DNA of 64,000 nt from Gammaproteobacteria bacterium. GTDB taxonomy: Bacteria; Pseudomonadota; Gammaproteobacteria; Xanthomonadales; SZUA-36. A model generated the notes under the pieces. The model saw only the letters and a list, made by a program, of their open reading frames with translations. It did no database searches and was not told where the DNA came from. Shown piece after piece: positions 27,929 to 37,788 of this stretch. Location of the stretch: the NCBI GenBank assembly GCA_024277815.1, contig JAJRUM010000043.1, positions 1-64,000 of the forward strand, read 5' to 3'. The position numbers and the translations under genes are program-made. Numbering within the stretch: the stretch's first letter is position 1; the number at the start of each line of letters is the position of its first letter.

Positions 27929-29173
27929 ATGTTGGAACTACTACAGAACTGGCTGCTGAGCCAGGGCCTCAGTGAAAGCCTTACCTTTTATGTAGTACGC
28001 AGCACAGCGGTCATTACCGTACTGGTATTGAGCGCGATCGCCAACTTCGTGGCCAAACGCTACATCGTCACCACGCTCACCTACGTTATCTCCAGATCAA
28101 AAACCAAGTGGGATGACGCCATTTTGCGGCAAAAAACACTGAACCGTCTGGCACACCTTGCACCAGCCCTGATTATCTTTTTGCTCACACCGGTTGCTCT
28201 TGAAGGCTTTGACCTGACCATTACCCTGATCCTCAATGCCGCACAGATCTACATGATCATCATCCTGATGCTGGTCCTGGATTCCTTGCTGAACACTCTG
28301 GAGGATGTCTACAGGAGTTTCCGGGCAGCAAAGGAAATTCCAATCAAGGGGTTTATCCAGGTATTGAAACTGGTGCTGTATTTCTTCACAGCAGTGCTGG
28401 TAATTTCCATCCTTCTGGATAAGACACCGATCTATCTGCTCAGCGGAATCGGTGCACTGACTGCCGTTTTGATGCTGGTGTTCCGCGATGCCATCCTCGG
28501 CTTCGTAGCAGGCATCCAGCTAGCTGCCAACCGGATGGTGGCGGTCGGTGACTGGATTGAGATGCCAAAGTACGGTGCCGACGGCGATGTGCTGGAAGTA
28601 ACACTGACAACCGTCAAGGTGCAGAATTGGGACAAGACGATCACCACCATCCCGACCTATGCGCTGATCAGCGAGTCATTCAAGAACTGGCGCGGCATGG
28701 ATGAGTCCGGTGGCCGGCGCATCAAGCGCACGGTCAATATTGACATGAGCAGCATCCGCTTTTGTGACGAAGAGATGCTGGCACGGTATGGGAAAATTCA
28801 GTATATATCTGAATATATTGAAAAAAAGAGACACGAGCTGGAAGAATTCAACCAGTCTGCAAACATCGACAATGCCAGCCTTGCCAACGGCCGGCGCATG
28901 ACCAACATCGGCACCTTCAGAGCCTACGTGGTGGCCTACTTGCACAATCATCCAATGATCAACACGGAAATGACCTTCCTGGTGAGACAGTTACAACCCA
29001 CCCAGTACGGTCTGCCAATTGAAATCTATGTATTCAGCAAGGATAAGGCCTGGGCCAACTACGAGGCCATACAGGCCGATATTTTTGATCATATCCTGGC
29101 GGTACTGCCGGAGTTTGATTTGCGCATCTATCAGAACCCCACGGGGGCTGATTTTCGCATGCTGAATGCCTGA
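27929..29173 (+). CDS. Mechanosensitive channel, MscS superfamily (YbdG-like)
   Basis: 414 aa. Five or so N-terminal transmembrane helices (about 15-195) are followed by the MscS pore-lining and beta domain segment SGIGALTAVLMLVFRDAILGF, then VGDWIEMP and TTIPTYALISESFKNW. The long C-terminal cytoplasmic domain (VNIDMSSIRFCDEEML, IGTFRAYVVAYLHNHP) resembles E. coli YbdG. It should relieve osmotic downshock or sense membrane tension. Confidence 0.92.
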   Translation: MLELLQNWLLSQGLSESLTFYVVRSTAVITVLVLSAIANFVAKRYIVTTLTYVISRSKTKWDDAILRQKTLNRLAHLAPALIIFLLTPVALEGFDLTITLILNAAQIYMIIILMLVLDSLLNTLEDVYRSFRAAKEIPIKGFIQVLKLVLYFFTAVLVISILLDKTPIYLLSGIGALTAVLMLVFRDAILGFVAGIQLAANRMVAVGDWIEMPKYGADGDVLEVTLTTVKVQNWDKTITTIPTYALISESFKNWRGMDESGGRRIKRTVNIDMSSIRFCDEEMLARYGKIQYISEYIEKKRHELEEFNQSANIDNASLANGRRMTNIGTFRAYVVAYLHNHPMINTEMTFLVRQLQPTQYGLPIEIYVFSKDKAWANYEAIQADIFDHILAVLPEFDLRIYQNPTGADFRMLNA

Positions 29174-29181
29174 AAGAAAAA

Positions 29182-29210
29182 CTCCGGCGTGTTGCCGGAG
29201 CCTGATTTTT
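29182..29210 (+). terminator. Intrinsic terminator after MscS gene
   Basis: CTCCGGC and GCCGGAG form a 7-bp stem around GTGTT, followed by CCTGATTTTT. Confidence 0.8.
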
Positions 29211-29274
29211 AACCCGGAACTGCTCAACAACTACAGGAGAGTCTCAGGGATTTGCCGGGAACGGGTTTGGGCGC

Positions 29275-29712
29275 TTAGCCACCCAATATTTCGAAGCGTA
29301 CTTTCACGCTGAATATTGATGTCTCACCGGTCAGGCCCGGCGATTCGACCACACCCACCGATACATCGTGGTCATGCACCAGTGGGTCCTCACCTGGCTG
29401 CGGACAGTCTAACGTGACATCCAGACTGGTCTCGCCAACATCATTCCGGAACAGGTCAACTTCGGTCGCTTTCAGATGAACCTTGATCTTGAGTTGCTGG
29501 CCGGCTTCACCCGCAGGTATCTCAACAGCCGCAGGAGGACCCGGGGGTTGCTGGGTGGTACCTGTTGGCAAGGAATGTTTTGCAACCGATATTTTGCCGG
29601 TACCCTTGAGTCCCTGGTTGAACACCTTGGCTTCAATCCAGTATTTCCAGTCATCACCTATCGGGCCTTCATGGCTCTCTTGCAAAATCGAAAATATTAC
29701 CTTGCCTGCCAT
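29275..29712 (-). CDS. Hypothetical protein, 145 aa
   Basis: A real gene by its strong AGGAGG 5-6 bases before the ATG and balanced codon use. No signal peptide or membrane helix. Central Pro-rich linker (GTTQQPPGPPAA) separates two beta-rich halves with many short strands, for example KYWIEAKVFN and SIFSVKVRFEILGG. No family was recognised. It is read divergently from the acetyltransferase gene. Confidence 0.6.
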   Translation of the reverse strand: MAGKVIFSILQESHEGPIGDDWKYWIEAKVFNQGLKGTGKISVAKHSLPTGTTQQPPGPPAAVEIPAGEAGQQLKIKVHLKATEVDLFRNDVGETSLDVTLDCPQPGEDPLVHDHDVSVGVVESPGLTGETSIFSVKVRFEILGG

Positions 29713-29858
29713 TTTTTCCTCCTTCTTGTTGGGGTGCGGCCAAGCTTGTCCGGGCGCTTATGTTAGCAGTGAATCTCAACCATAGCATACAACGTCTTGG
29801 CGGGTTGGTGACTGCGAATGCTAAAATAGATATCTGCAAATTGCCGCCGGATGCTGCC

Positions 29859-30338
29859 GTGAAAACCTATTACCTGGAAATGCTTTCACCTGACGACCTC
29901 AACGGAAAACCGCCTGTGCAGAACCTCCGGATTGTCGAACGCAAAAGCCGGGACTTCGAGTTCAACAAGCGTCTATATGCACTGGTTGGCCAACAGTGGC
30001 AGTGGCTCGATAAGCTCAGTTGGTCGGAGGAGCAGTGGAAGGCCTATGCGGAGGCTCCCGGCTTACTCACCCATGTCGCCTACTTCGAGGGTGCGCTGGC
30101 CGGCTATTACGAATTGCAGGAGCACGCCGGAGGCGACGTGGAAATCACCTACTTCGGACTGCTGCCCGACTTCATTGGCCGTGGCCTCGGGGGCTACCTG
30201 CTGACCAGCGCGATCCAGTTCGCCTGGGGCACGGGGGCATCACGGGTCTGGGTACATACCTGCTCACTTGACCACCCCGGTGCGCTGGCAAATTATCAGG
30301 CCAGAGGCATGCGCCTGTACAAAACCGAGACCAGCTAA
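29859..30338 (+). CDS. GNAT-family N-acetyltransferase
   Basis: About 159 aa from a GTG; a longer frame from 29760 adds 33 residues that do not look like the family start. The central strand HVAYFEGALAGYYELQ, and the acetyl-CoA loop ITYFGLLPDFIGRGLGGYLLTSAI (Q/RxxGxG/A variant), with SRVWVHTCSLDHPGALANYQARGM, give the GNAT fold. Substrate unknown. The start should be treated as uncertain. Confidence 0.8.
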   Translation: MKTYYLEMLSPDDLNGKPPVQNLRIVERKSRDFEFNKRLYALVGQQWQWLDKLSWSEEQWKAYAEAPGLLTHVAYFEGALAGYYELQEHAGGDVEITYFGLLPDFIGRGLGGYLLTSAIQFAWGTGASRVWVHTCSLDHPGALANYQARGMRLYKTETS

Positions 30339-30350
30339 AGCCCCGGACTA

Positions 30351-30986
30351 TCAGTCCTGCACGCCATAAGTACTGAACTTATCGAGTACGACAGCCATTT
30401 CCTGCTCATCAAGGAGCTTTGCCTCGCCGATGGTCAAAATCTGGCTGTAGACTGCAGCAAGGTGCTCAACCTCCAGCGCCAGCGCCAGCACCCGGGGCAA
30501 ATCCTGGTCAAAACAGGTCAGCCCATGGTGGGCCATCAGACAGGCCTTGCGATTTTCCAGGGCGCTGACCACGTACCCTGATAATTCCTCCGTACCAAAA
30601 GTTGCATAGTCTGCACAACGAATATCCTTGCCGCCTGCCACCGCAACCATGTAGTGAAATGCAGGTATTCCTTTGCCAAGACAGGCCAGGGCAGCACAAT
30701 TCTGCGGGTGGGCATGCAAGATTGCCTGCGCCTCCGGCCGGTGCTGGTAAATGGCCGCATGAAAGCGCCACTCGCTGGAGGGTTTACGCTTGCCCTGATA
30801 CTCGCCCGCATAATCCATCCACACGATGTCGTCCACAGTCATTGTGCCGTAGTCCATGCCCGAGGGTGTAATCAGCATACCGTCTTGCGAACGAACACTC
30901 AGGTTTCCCGACGAACCCTGGTTCAGTCCACTGGCGTTCATGGTCCGGGCCGTCTCAATCAGTTGTGACCGCAGCGTGTCAGTCAT
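30351..30986 (-). CDS. Class II aldolase (candidate 5-(methylthio)ribulose-1-phosphate aldolase)
   Basis: 211 aa. Zinc-dependent class II aldolase/adducin domain: [18 protein letters not shown], zinc-ligand region [12 protein letters not shown] and MAHHGLTCF. The HHG motif resembles fuculose-phosphate aldolases and lacks the RGHGLY of MtnB dehydratases. Its start overlaps the stop of mtnA (ATGA), so the two are co-translated. With MtnA as partner it is a candidate Ald2 of the DHAP shunt, cleaving 5-(methylthio)ribulose- or 5-deoxyribulose-1-phosphate to DHAP and an aldehyde. The substrate is inference. Confidence 0.75.
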   Translation of the reverse strand: MTDTLRSQLIETARTMNASGLNQGSSGNLSVRSQDGMLITPSGMDYGTMTVDDIVWMDYAGEYQGKRKPSSEWRFHAAIYQHRPEAQAILHAHPQNCAALACLGKGIPAFHYMVAVAGGKDIRCADYATFGTEELSGYVVSALENRKACLMAHHGLTCFDQDLPRVLALALEVEHLAAVYSQILTIGEAKLLDEQEMAVVLDKFSTYGVQD

Positions 30987-32092
30987 TTGTCCATGTCCCC
31001 GTACTCTGGGTAGAGGCTCAACAGCCCCGCCTCGCTGGCTGCGCAAACCCCGCGCTCGGTAAAAAGCCCGGTCACCAGTCTGGCCGGCGTCACATCAAAG
31101 GCATAGTTGCATGCGCTGACCCCATCAGGTGTGATTTGCACCGAATCAACCTTACCGGCAGCGTTCTTGCCGCTGACATGGGTGACTTCCAGTGCTTCCC
31201 GCCGTTCAATCGGAATACCTTTTACGCCGTCATCCATTTGCCAGTCGATGGTGGGGCCCGGCAAGGCCACATAAAACGGCACACCATTATCATGCGCAGC
31301 AAGCGCCTTCAGGTAGGTCCCAATCTTGTTACAGACATCGCCATTGCGGGCCGTGCGATCAGTGCCCGTGATACACATATCCACCTGGCCATGCTGCATC
31401 AGGTGACCACCGGCATTGTCGACGATCACATCATGCGGTATTCCATGCGACAACAACTCCCAGGCTGTCAGGGCTGCTCCCTGGTTGCGCGGCCGGGTTT
31501 CATCCACCCACACGTGGACCGGGATTCCATCATCCCAGGCCTGGTAAATTGCCGACAGGGCAGTCCCCCAGTCCACTGTTGCCAGCCAACCGGCATTGCA
31601 ATGGGTCAGGATGTGAAATGCCTCTGAGCCGGCAGGTTTTTTTTGCCATAGCTCGCGGATTACAGTCAATGCATGGCGACCGATATCGTAGTTGATAACA
31701 ACATCTTCGTCGCAGATCTCTGCAGCCAGTGCGTAGGCTCTTTCAACCCGCGCACCTGACGATGTTTCCGCCAGATCCGGCTGTATGCGAGCCAGTGCCC
31801 AGCGCAAATTGACTGCTGTGGGGCGCGTTGCAAGCAGTGTCTCGCAGGCAAGCTGGAGATTACTGTCGCTGGCATCTTCCCGCATGGCAAGTGCCACGCC
31901 ATAGGCGGCAGTCGCACCGATCAGAGGAGCGCCACGAACGCGCATGGTGCTGATGGCTTCGGCGGCATCCTGCATGCTTTGCAGGGTCTTGACAACAAAC
32001 TCGTGCGGAAGGCGGGTCTGGTCAATAATATCCGCGCTCCAGGCATTTTTGTTCAGCCAGATTGAGCGGTAAGGCACACCATTAATTTTCAT
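30983..32092 (-). CDS. mtnA: S-methyl-5-thioribose-1-phosphate isomerase
   Basis: 369 aa. Converts 5-methylthioribose-1-phosphate (and the 5-deoxyribose equivalent) to the ribulose form. Family motifs: [56 protein letters not shown] and [19 protein letters not shown] with the catalytic Cys and Asp. The gene is paired with a class II aldolase. No mtnB, mtnC or mtnD is in the window. Confidence 0.95.
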   Translation of the reverse strand: MKINGVPYRSIWLNKNAWSADIIDQTRLPHEFVVKTLQSMQDAAEAISTMRVRGAPLIGATAAYGVALAMREDASDSNLQLACETLLATRPTAVNLRWALARIQPDLAETSSGARVERAYALAAEICDEDVVINYDIGRHALTVIRELWQKKPAGSEAFHILTHCNAGWLATVDWGTALSAIYQAWDDGIPVHVWVDETRPRNQGAALTAWELLSHGIPHDVIVDNAGGHLMQHGQVDMCITGTDRTARNGDVCNKIGTYLKALAAHDNGVPFYVALPGPTIDWQMDDGVKGIPIERREALEVTHVSGKNAAGKVDSVQITPDGVSACNYAFDVTPARLVTGLFTERGVCAASEAGLLSLYPEYGDMDK

Positions 32093-32203
32093 GCGGAGAT
32101 CGTAACATCTTGTGCTCTTTTAATGTCACATTGACGGGGTACAGAGCATCGCAATTCCTTATACTATGCACCTGTCACCTTTTTAACCGGGATGGTTCAA
32201 CCT

Positions 32204-34114
32204 ATGCGCTTTCAGATCGTGTTTTGAAGTTTTTTTGTACTCGCAGCCTGTTCACAGGAAAGCGATGAATCCACAATGCTCCAGACCGGCAACGCAGAGA
32301 AAGAAACCTGGGACCTGGGCCACGATTACTTCTCCTTTGCCAATACCGAACAGTTTGTTACCGATCACCTGCAGTTGGATCTGGCGGTAGATTTTGACCG
32401 CACAGAATTACGCGGCATGGCCGTTCTGAAGATGCGCCGGCTGGATACCGCAGCGACCGACATTATTCTCGATACACGGGACCTGCATATCGATGGCGTT
32501 CTGGTCAACGGCAGTGAAGCATCTTTTGAATATGCGCAAACCGACCCGGTACTTGGACAGGCACTGAAGATCACGCTGCCCGCCGGCCTGCAGGACCAAA
32601 CAAACCTGCGGGTGAAAATTCACTATCAAACCGACCCCCGTGCTTCGGCCCTGCAGTGGTTGCCACCAGAGTTGACTGCCGGCGGAAAACACCCGTTCAT
32701 GTTCAGCCAGTCGCAATCCATCCATGCACGCAGTTGGGTACCCCTGCAGGATACCCCTGCGGTAAGAATCACCTATGGCGCCACCATTCATACGCCACCC
32801 GACCTGCTGGCAGTCATGAGTGCTGACAACGATCCACAAACACCCCGCAATGGTGAGTACCAGTTCACCATGCCACAGCCCATCCCTTCCTACTTGCTGG
32901 CCATTGCGGTGGGTAACATCTATTTCTCCCCCATCGGTGAGCGGACGGGTATTTATACTGAACCGGAACTGATGGATGCCTCAACCTTTGAGTTTGCCAG
33001 CACCCAACAGATGCTGGAAACCGCAGAATCCATGTACGGGCCATATCAATGGGGTCGTTATGACCTGCTGATCCTGCCACCCAGCTTTCCGTTCGGCGGC
33101 ATGGAGAATCCGCGCCTGTCCTTTATTACTCCCAGCGTGCTGGCCGGTGACCAGAGCCTGGTATCACTGATCGCCCACGAACTCGCCCACTCCTGGTCGG
33201 GCAACCTGGTGAGCAATAAAACCTGGCGTGATATCTGGCTGAATGAAGGCACCACCAGTTATCTGGACTCGCGCCTGATGGAGGTGCTGTTTGGCAAAGA
33301 CCGGGCAGACGAAGAACGCGTACTGTCTTATCGTGAACTTCAGCAGGGGCTCGAAGAAGTCAGCCCGGCCATGCAGGCACTGGCACCACGGGACAAACTC
33401 GATGACCCGGACGAGTCCCAGGGCAGCCTGCACTACCACAAGGGCCAGTTGTTCCTGCAGCACATGGAAACCATCTTCGGACGGGAGGTATTTGACCCGT
33501 TCCTGGCCGCCTATTTTAAGCATTTTGAATTCCAGTCCATTTCCAGCGAGCAGTTCCTCGACTACCTGGACCAGAACTTGCTGCTGAAGCATCCAGGCAA
33601 GTTCAGCCGTGCACAGGCAGAGGAATGGTTGTACCAGCCTGGCTTGCCAGCCGATGCGCCGGTACCCCATTCTGCAACCCTTGACCAAGCCGCACGCCTA
33701 GCAACACGTTGGGCAACAGGCGAGACTGCGGTACAGGATATTCCCCTGACTGACTGGAGTCCCCAGGCAACGGTGCACTTCATCAACAGCCTGCCCGTTG
33801 AACTCACAGATGCACAACTGGGTGAACTTGATACAAACTTTGGCTTCAGCCAATCGCGCAATGCGGAGGTCGGCCGCGCCTGGTTCATCCAGGTGGCTGC
33901 GCGCCGCTATCAGCCAGCATACCAAGCGATGGAACAGCACCTTAACCGCTACGGGCGCACCCGCCTGGTCAAGCCCGTCTACCTGGCCCTGGCAAAAAAT
34001 GGTAAGGACGCCGACCTCGCAGACGAGTTGTTTGCCGCTGCACGCAGCAAGTATCACCCACTGACAATCATCGCCATTGAACCCACACTGGCCGCCCTTA
34101 AAAAAGAGAACTGA
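32204..34114 (+). CDS. M1 family aminopeptidase with in-frame TGA in the lipoprotein leader
   Basis: Leukotriene-A4-hydrolase-like aminopeptidase, 612 aa from the ATG at 32276. Zinc motif HELAH is at 301-305 of that version, with the GGMEN exopeptidase motif at 274-278 and the NEGTTSYLD downstream glutamate region. In the same frame, 72 bp upstream, an ATG (32204) opens a leader MRFQIVF-TGA-SFFVLAACS that would be a lipoprotein signal with lipobox LAAC; TGA at 32225-32227 interrupts it (TGG would give Trp). No other start lies between the TGA and the lipobox. Either the gene is mutated, or the sequence has an error, or a cytoplasmic enzyme is made from 32276. Confidence 0.85.
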
Positions 34115-34116
34115 CC

Positions 34117-35364
34117 ATGAGTTTCATTTCACACCTGCAGTGCACCGCGTGCGGTGCGAAATACCCCGCTGACACCAGCATGAACCTGTGCCCGGTGGAC
34201 AATCGCCCGGTGGAAATCATCATTGATCTGGAACAACTGACAACAGCGCAGCCTGATCTCGCCTGGTACCAGCCCGAGCGCAATGATATGTGGCGTTTTG
34301 GTGGCCTGTTGCCGCTGGATATCAATAACCCCGAAGATGCGCCGCATATTTTCAACCTTGGCGAGGGCAACACGCCCCTGCTGCCTTACGACGACCATGC
34401 TCTGGCCACCCAGACAGGCTTTACCCTGCTGGTCAAAGATGAAGGCAAGGCCCACCCGGGGCATGGTGCCAACCCGACTCAAAGCTTTAAAGATCGCGGT
34501 ATGGCCATGACTATTTCGATGGCACACAAGGCCGGCATCACCAAACTGGCGGTACCCACCCAGGGCAATGCCGGTGACTCCATGTGTGAGTACGTGCTGG
34601 CAGCCGGTATGCAGGCGGTGGTGGGTATGCCGGACAACACCCCGGCACCGATTCTGGACCGGGTTGCAGAACTGGCCAGAACATCCGAGCGCTTCGATAT
34701 CGAACTGGTCAGCGGCACCATCATGCAGGCCGGCGCGCTGTTGAAGGAAAAATGGCTCAACAAGGGATATTTCAGTGTCGCCACTTTCCAGGAGCCCGGC
34801 TGGCGTATCGATGGTAAAAAGACCATGGGGCTGGAGATCGCTGAACCACAAAATACCGGCGACCCCTGGGGCTTACCGGACGTGGTGATATACCCAACCG
34901 GCGGCGGTACCGGCGTGCTGGGGATGTGGAAAGCATGGAATGAACTGGAAGCCCTGGGACTGATTGATGGATTCCGCCCAAAAGTGATCTGCGTACAGGC
35001 TGAGGCTACCCAACCCGTGGTCATAGCCTTTGAAAACGGCGCCGATGACACCACCGCGGCAGAGTCAGGAGAAACACTGGCCTATGGCGTCAATGTACCG
35101 GGTGGCGTTGGCCATTTCAAAGTACTGGAGATCATCCGCGCTTCCGGCGGGGCGGCGATTGCCGTTGCCGAGCAGGACATCCAGTCGACCCTGAGCCAGG
35201 TGGTCAGGGACAAGGGCTGGTCAGTCTGCCCCGAAGGTGCGGCCTGCCTGGCTTCGTTACCCCAGCTGGTTGATAGGGGACTGGTAAAAGCGGGCGACAA
35301 GGTCGTCGTGTTCAATACCGGTGCGCTGGAAAAATACCTGCCAGACCTGCAACATTTACTCTGA
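34117..35364 (+). CDS. thrC: Threonine synthase (PLP-dependent)
   Basis: 415 aa, 2 bases after the M1 gene. Converts O-phosphohomoserine to threonine. The PLP lysine is K125 in NPTQSFKDRGM; the phosphate loop is TGGGTGVLG. The N-terminus has a zinc-ribbon-like CTACGAKYP..NLCPVD unit, found in a class of threonine synthases and related enzymes. The pairing with thrB or hom is not seen here, so a related beta-replacing enzyme is possible. Likely same transcript as the aminopeptidase and ABC gene. Confidence 0.85.
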   Translation: MSFISHLQCTACGAKYPADTSMNLCPVDNRPVEIIIDLEQLTTAQPDLAWYQPERNDMWRFGGLLPLDINNPEDAPHIFNLGEGNTPLLPYDDHALATQTGFTLLVKDEGKAHPGHGANPTQSFKDRGMAMTISMAHKAGITKLAVPTQGNAGDSMCEYVLAAGMQAVVGMPDNTPAPILDRVAELARTSERFDIELVSGTIMQAGALLKEKWLNKGYFSVATFQEPGWRIDGKKTMGLEIAEPQNTGDPWGLPDVVIYPTGGGTGVLGMWKAWNELEALGLIDGFRPKVICVQAEATQPVVIAFENGADDTTAAESGETLAYGVNVPGGVGHFKVLEIIRASGGAAIAVAEQDIQSTLSQVVRDKGWSVCPEGAACLASLPQLVDRGLVKAGDKVVVFNTGALEKYLPDLQHLL

Positions 35365-35373
35365 CCCAATGCT

Positions 35374-37185
35374 GTGAACAGGCAGGCGGCAACGGGCCCT
35401 GAGATAGCCTCATCAGCCAACGTGCTGATGCGCCTGCTGCGCTACGCGCGCAGGCACCACCAACGCATTCGATTGGCTTCACTGTGTTCCGTGCTGAACA
35501 AGCTGTTCGATGTCATGCCGGAAATCCTTATCGGTATGGCCATCGACGTGATCGTGCGGCAGGAACAATCCTTCCTGGCAGATTTTGGCATAGTTGACCC
35601 GTTTAATCAGATGCTGTTCCTCGGCGCAATCACCATTGCAGTATGGGGGCTGGAGTCGCTGTTCCAGTTTTTTCTTCAAATACTGTGGCGCAACCTTTCG
35701 CAAAGCCTGCAGCATGACTTACGGCTGGACGCCTACGGCCATATGCAGGATCTGGACATGGCCTGGTTCGAAGATACTTCCACCGGCAAGCTGGTCGCCA
35801 TTCTGAACGATGACGTCAACCAGCTCGAGCGCTTCCTGGACGGCGGTGCCAACGCGCTGATACAGGTGGCAACATCCATCATCGCCGTGGGCGCAGTATT
35901 CTTCTATATCTCGCCACAGATTGCCTTGCTGGCATTTACACCGATTCCGGTCATCATACTGGGCGCTTTCTGGTTCCAGCGCCGGGCGCAACCGCTTTAT
36001 GCAACCGTCAGAGAGAAAGTCGGCTTGCTCAGTGCCCGGCTGGCCAACAATATCGCCGGTATAGCGACCATCAAAAGCTTTACCCGCGAAAAATACGAGC
36101 TGGATCAACTGGCGCAGGAAAGCGAAGCCTATGTGGCTGCCAACCGGGGGGCCATTCGTATCAGCTCTGCGTTTATTCCGGTCATCCGCATGGCCATCCT
36201 CGCCGGCTTTGTGGCCACCCTGGTGTACGGTGGCAAGCTGACCCTCGACGGGCAGCTCAATGCCGGTGCTTACAGCGTGCTGGTGTTCCTGACCCAGCGC
36301 CTGTTGTGGCCCCTGACCCGCCTGGCTGAGACGGTTGACCTGTTTGAACGGGCCATGGCATCAACCCGCCGCATCCTGAACCTGATAGAAGTGCCGGTGC
36401 GAACCCGTGGTGGCTCCATGGCTTTACCTGTCGATCAGGTTCGTGGCGAAATTACCTTTGATGACGTAAGTTTTGCCTATGCCAACGGCGCTAAAGTCCT
36501 GCACGGGATCAACCTGCACATCGAAGCGGGTGAAACCATTGCGGTCGTTGGCCAGACCGGGTCAGGCAAAAGCACTTTAATGAAGTTGCTGCTGCGGTTT
36601 TATACGCCGACCAGCGGCAGCGTAAAACTCGATGGTACGGACCTCAAAAAACTGCGCACACCCGACCTGCGGGCGGCATTCGGGCTCGTCAGCCAGGATG
36701 TATTCCTGTTCCACGGCAGCGTGGCGGAAAATATCGCCTACGGACGTGCCAATGCCAGCCGGGACGAAATCGAAGCGGCAGCACGCGCCGCCGAGGCACA
36801 TGAGTTTATCCTGCAGTTGCCACAGGGCTATGACACCATCGTTGGCGAGCGTGGGCAAAAATTGTCGGGCGGCCAGAGACAGCGTGTATCGATTGCCCGT
36901 GCCGTGTTGAAAGACCCACCCGTACTGATGCTGGATGAGGCAACTTCTGCCGTTGACAATGAAACAGAGGCGGCCATCCAGCGCTCCATGCGGGTTATTA
37001 CGCGGGGCCGCACAACGCTGATGGTTGCGCACCGGCTCTCAACCATTGTCAACGCGGATCGGATTTATGTGCTTGATGACGGACGCATTGCTGAGCAGGG
37101 CAACCATACCGGGCTATTGGCCGGCGATGGCATCTATGCTGCTCTATGGCGGGTGCAGGCGGGTATGGGTAACAGCCGGGGCTAA
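35374..37185 (+). CDS. Type I ABC exporter (fused permease and ATPase)
   Basis: 603 aa. Half-transporter of the MsbA/LmrA type: six transmembrane helices in about 30-330, then an ATPase domain with Walker A GQTGSGKST (393-401), signature LSGGQRQRVS, Walker B VLMLDEATSA and switch histidine AHRLS. Exports lipid, peptide or drug, substrate unknown. GTG start; an ATG at 35428 is a possible alternative. It follows thrC by 9 bp. Confidence 0.9.
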   Translation: MNRQAATGPEIASSANVLMRLLRYARRHHQRIRLASLCSVLNKLFDVMPEILIGMAIDVIVRQEQSFLADFGIVDPFNQMLFLGAITIAVWGLESLFQFFLQILWRNLSQSLQHDLRLDAYGHMQDLDMAWFEDTSTGKLVAILNDDVNQLERFLDGGANALIQVATSIIAVGAVFFYISPQIALLAFTPIPVIILGAFWFQRRAQPLYATVREKVGLLSARLANNIAGIATIKSFTREKYELDQLAQESEAYVAANRGAIRISSAFIPVIRMAILAGFVATLVYGGKLTLDGQLNAGAYSVLVFLTQRLLWPLTRLAETVDLFERAMASTRRILNLIEVPVRTRGGSMALPVDQVRGEITFDDVSFAYANGAKVLHGINLHIEAGETIAVVGQTGSGKSTLMKLLLRFYTPTSGSVKLDGTDLKKLRTPDLRAAFGLVSQDVFLFHGSVAENIAYGRANASRDEIEAAARAAEAHEFILQLPQGYDTIVGERGQKLSGGQRQRVSIARAVLKDPPVLMLDEATSAVDNETEAAIQRSMRVITRGRTTLMVAHRLSTIVNADRIYVLDDGRIAEQGNHTGLLAGDGIYAALWRVQAGMGNSRG

Positions 37186-37190
37186 CCGGC

Positions 37191-37676
37191 TCAGTCGTGC
37201 TGATGGCCCCCGGGGCCGTGTGCGTGGCCATGCTTGGCTTCTTCCTCGCTGGCATCCCTGATGTCTGTGATTTCCACATCGAATGTCAGTGTTTCGCCCG
37301 CCAGTGGGTGATTGGCATCGACATCCACATTAAAGCGCCCCATTTTGACCACGGTGACCTGCACCGGACCTTTGTTGGTCTGCAGGTTCAGTATCTGCCC
37401 AACTGCTATCTTGCCGAGCCCTTTCAGGCGTTTCAGGGGAATCCGCTGGATGTTGTCTTCAGCCCGCACGCCATAGGCCTCTTCAGGCTCAACCGTAACG
37501 CTGAATTTGTCATTGACCTCATGCCCCAGCATGGCTTTTTCCAATCCGCTGATAATGTTGTTGGCACCGTGTAAATAACTCATCGGGTCGCGATCCCGGG
37601 AGGACTCCATCTCGTCCCCCGCGGCATTCTTTAAGGTGTAGTGAAAAGTCACGACCTTGTCTTTTTCGGCGATCAT
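37191..37676 (-). CDS. slyD: SlyD-type FKBP peptidyl-prolyl isomerase
   Basis: 161 aa, cytoplasmic. FKBP half-domains flank an insert-in-flap (VEPEEAYGVRAED..), the layout of SlyD, and the tail is His-rich (HGHAHGPGGHQHD), a nickel-binding feature. SlyD assists folding and nickel delivery. It converges on the ABC gene with 5 bp between stops. Confidence 0.93.
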   Translation of the reverse strand: MIAEKDKVVTFHYTLKNAAGDEMESSRDRDPMSYLHGANNIISGLEKAMLGHEVNDKFSVTVEPEEAYGVRAEDNIQRIPLKRLKGLGKIAVGQILNLQTNKGPVQVTVVKMGRFNVDVDANHPLAGETLTFDVEITDIRDASEEEAKHGHAHGPGGHQHD

Positions 37677-37788
37677 TCAGTATCTCACAAACAGTTTTTC
37701 CGGAAGGCTTATTATACCTGCTTGGTGGTGCATTATTCGGGTGGGTGCGCTATGGTTTCCACACCAACTTTTTTCGGAAGTACGCGGC

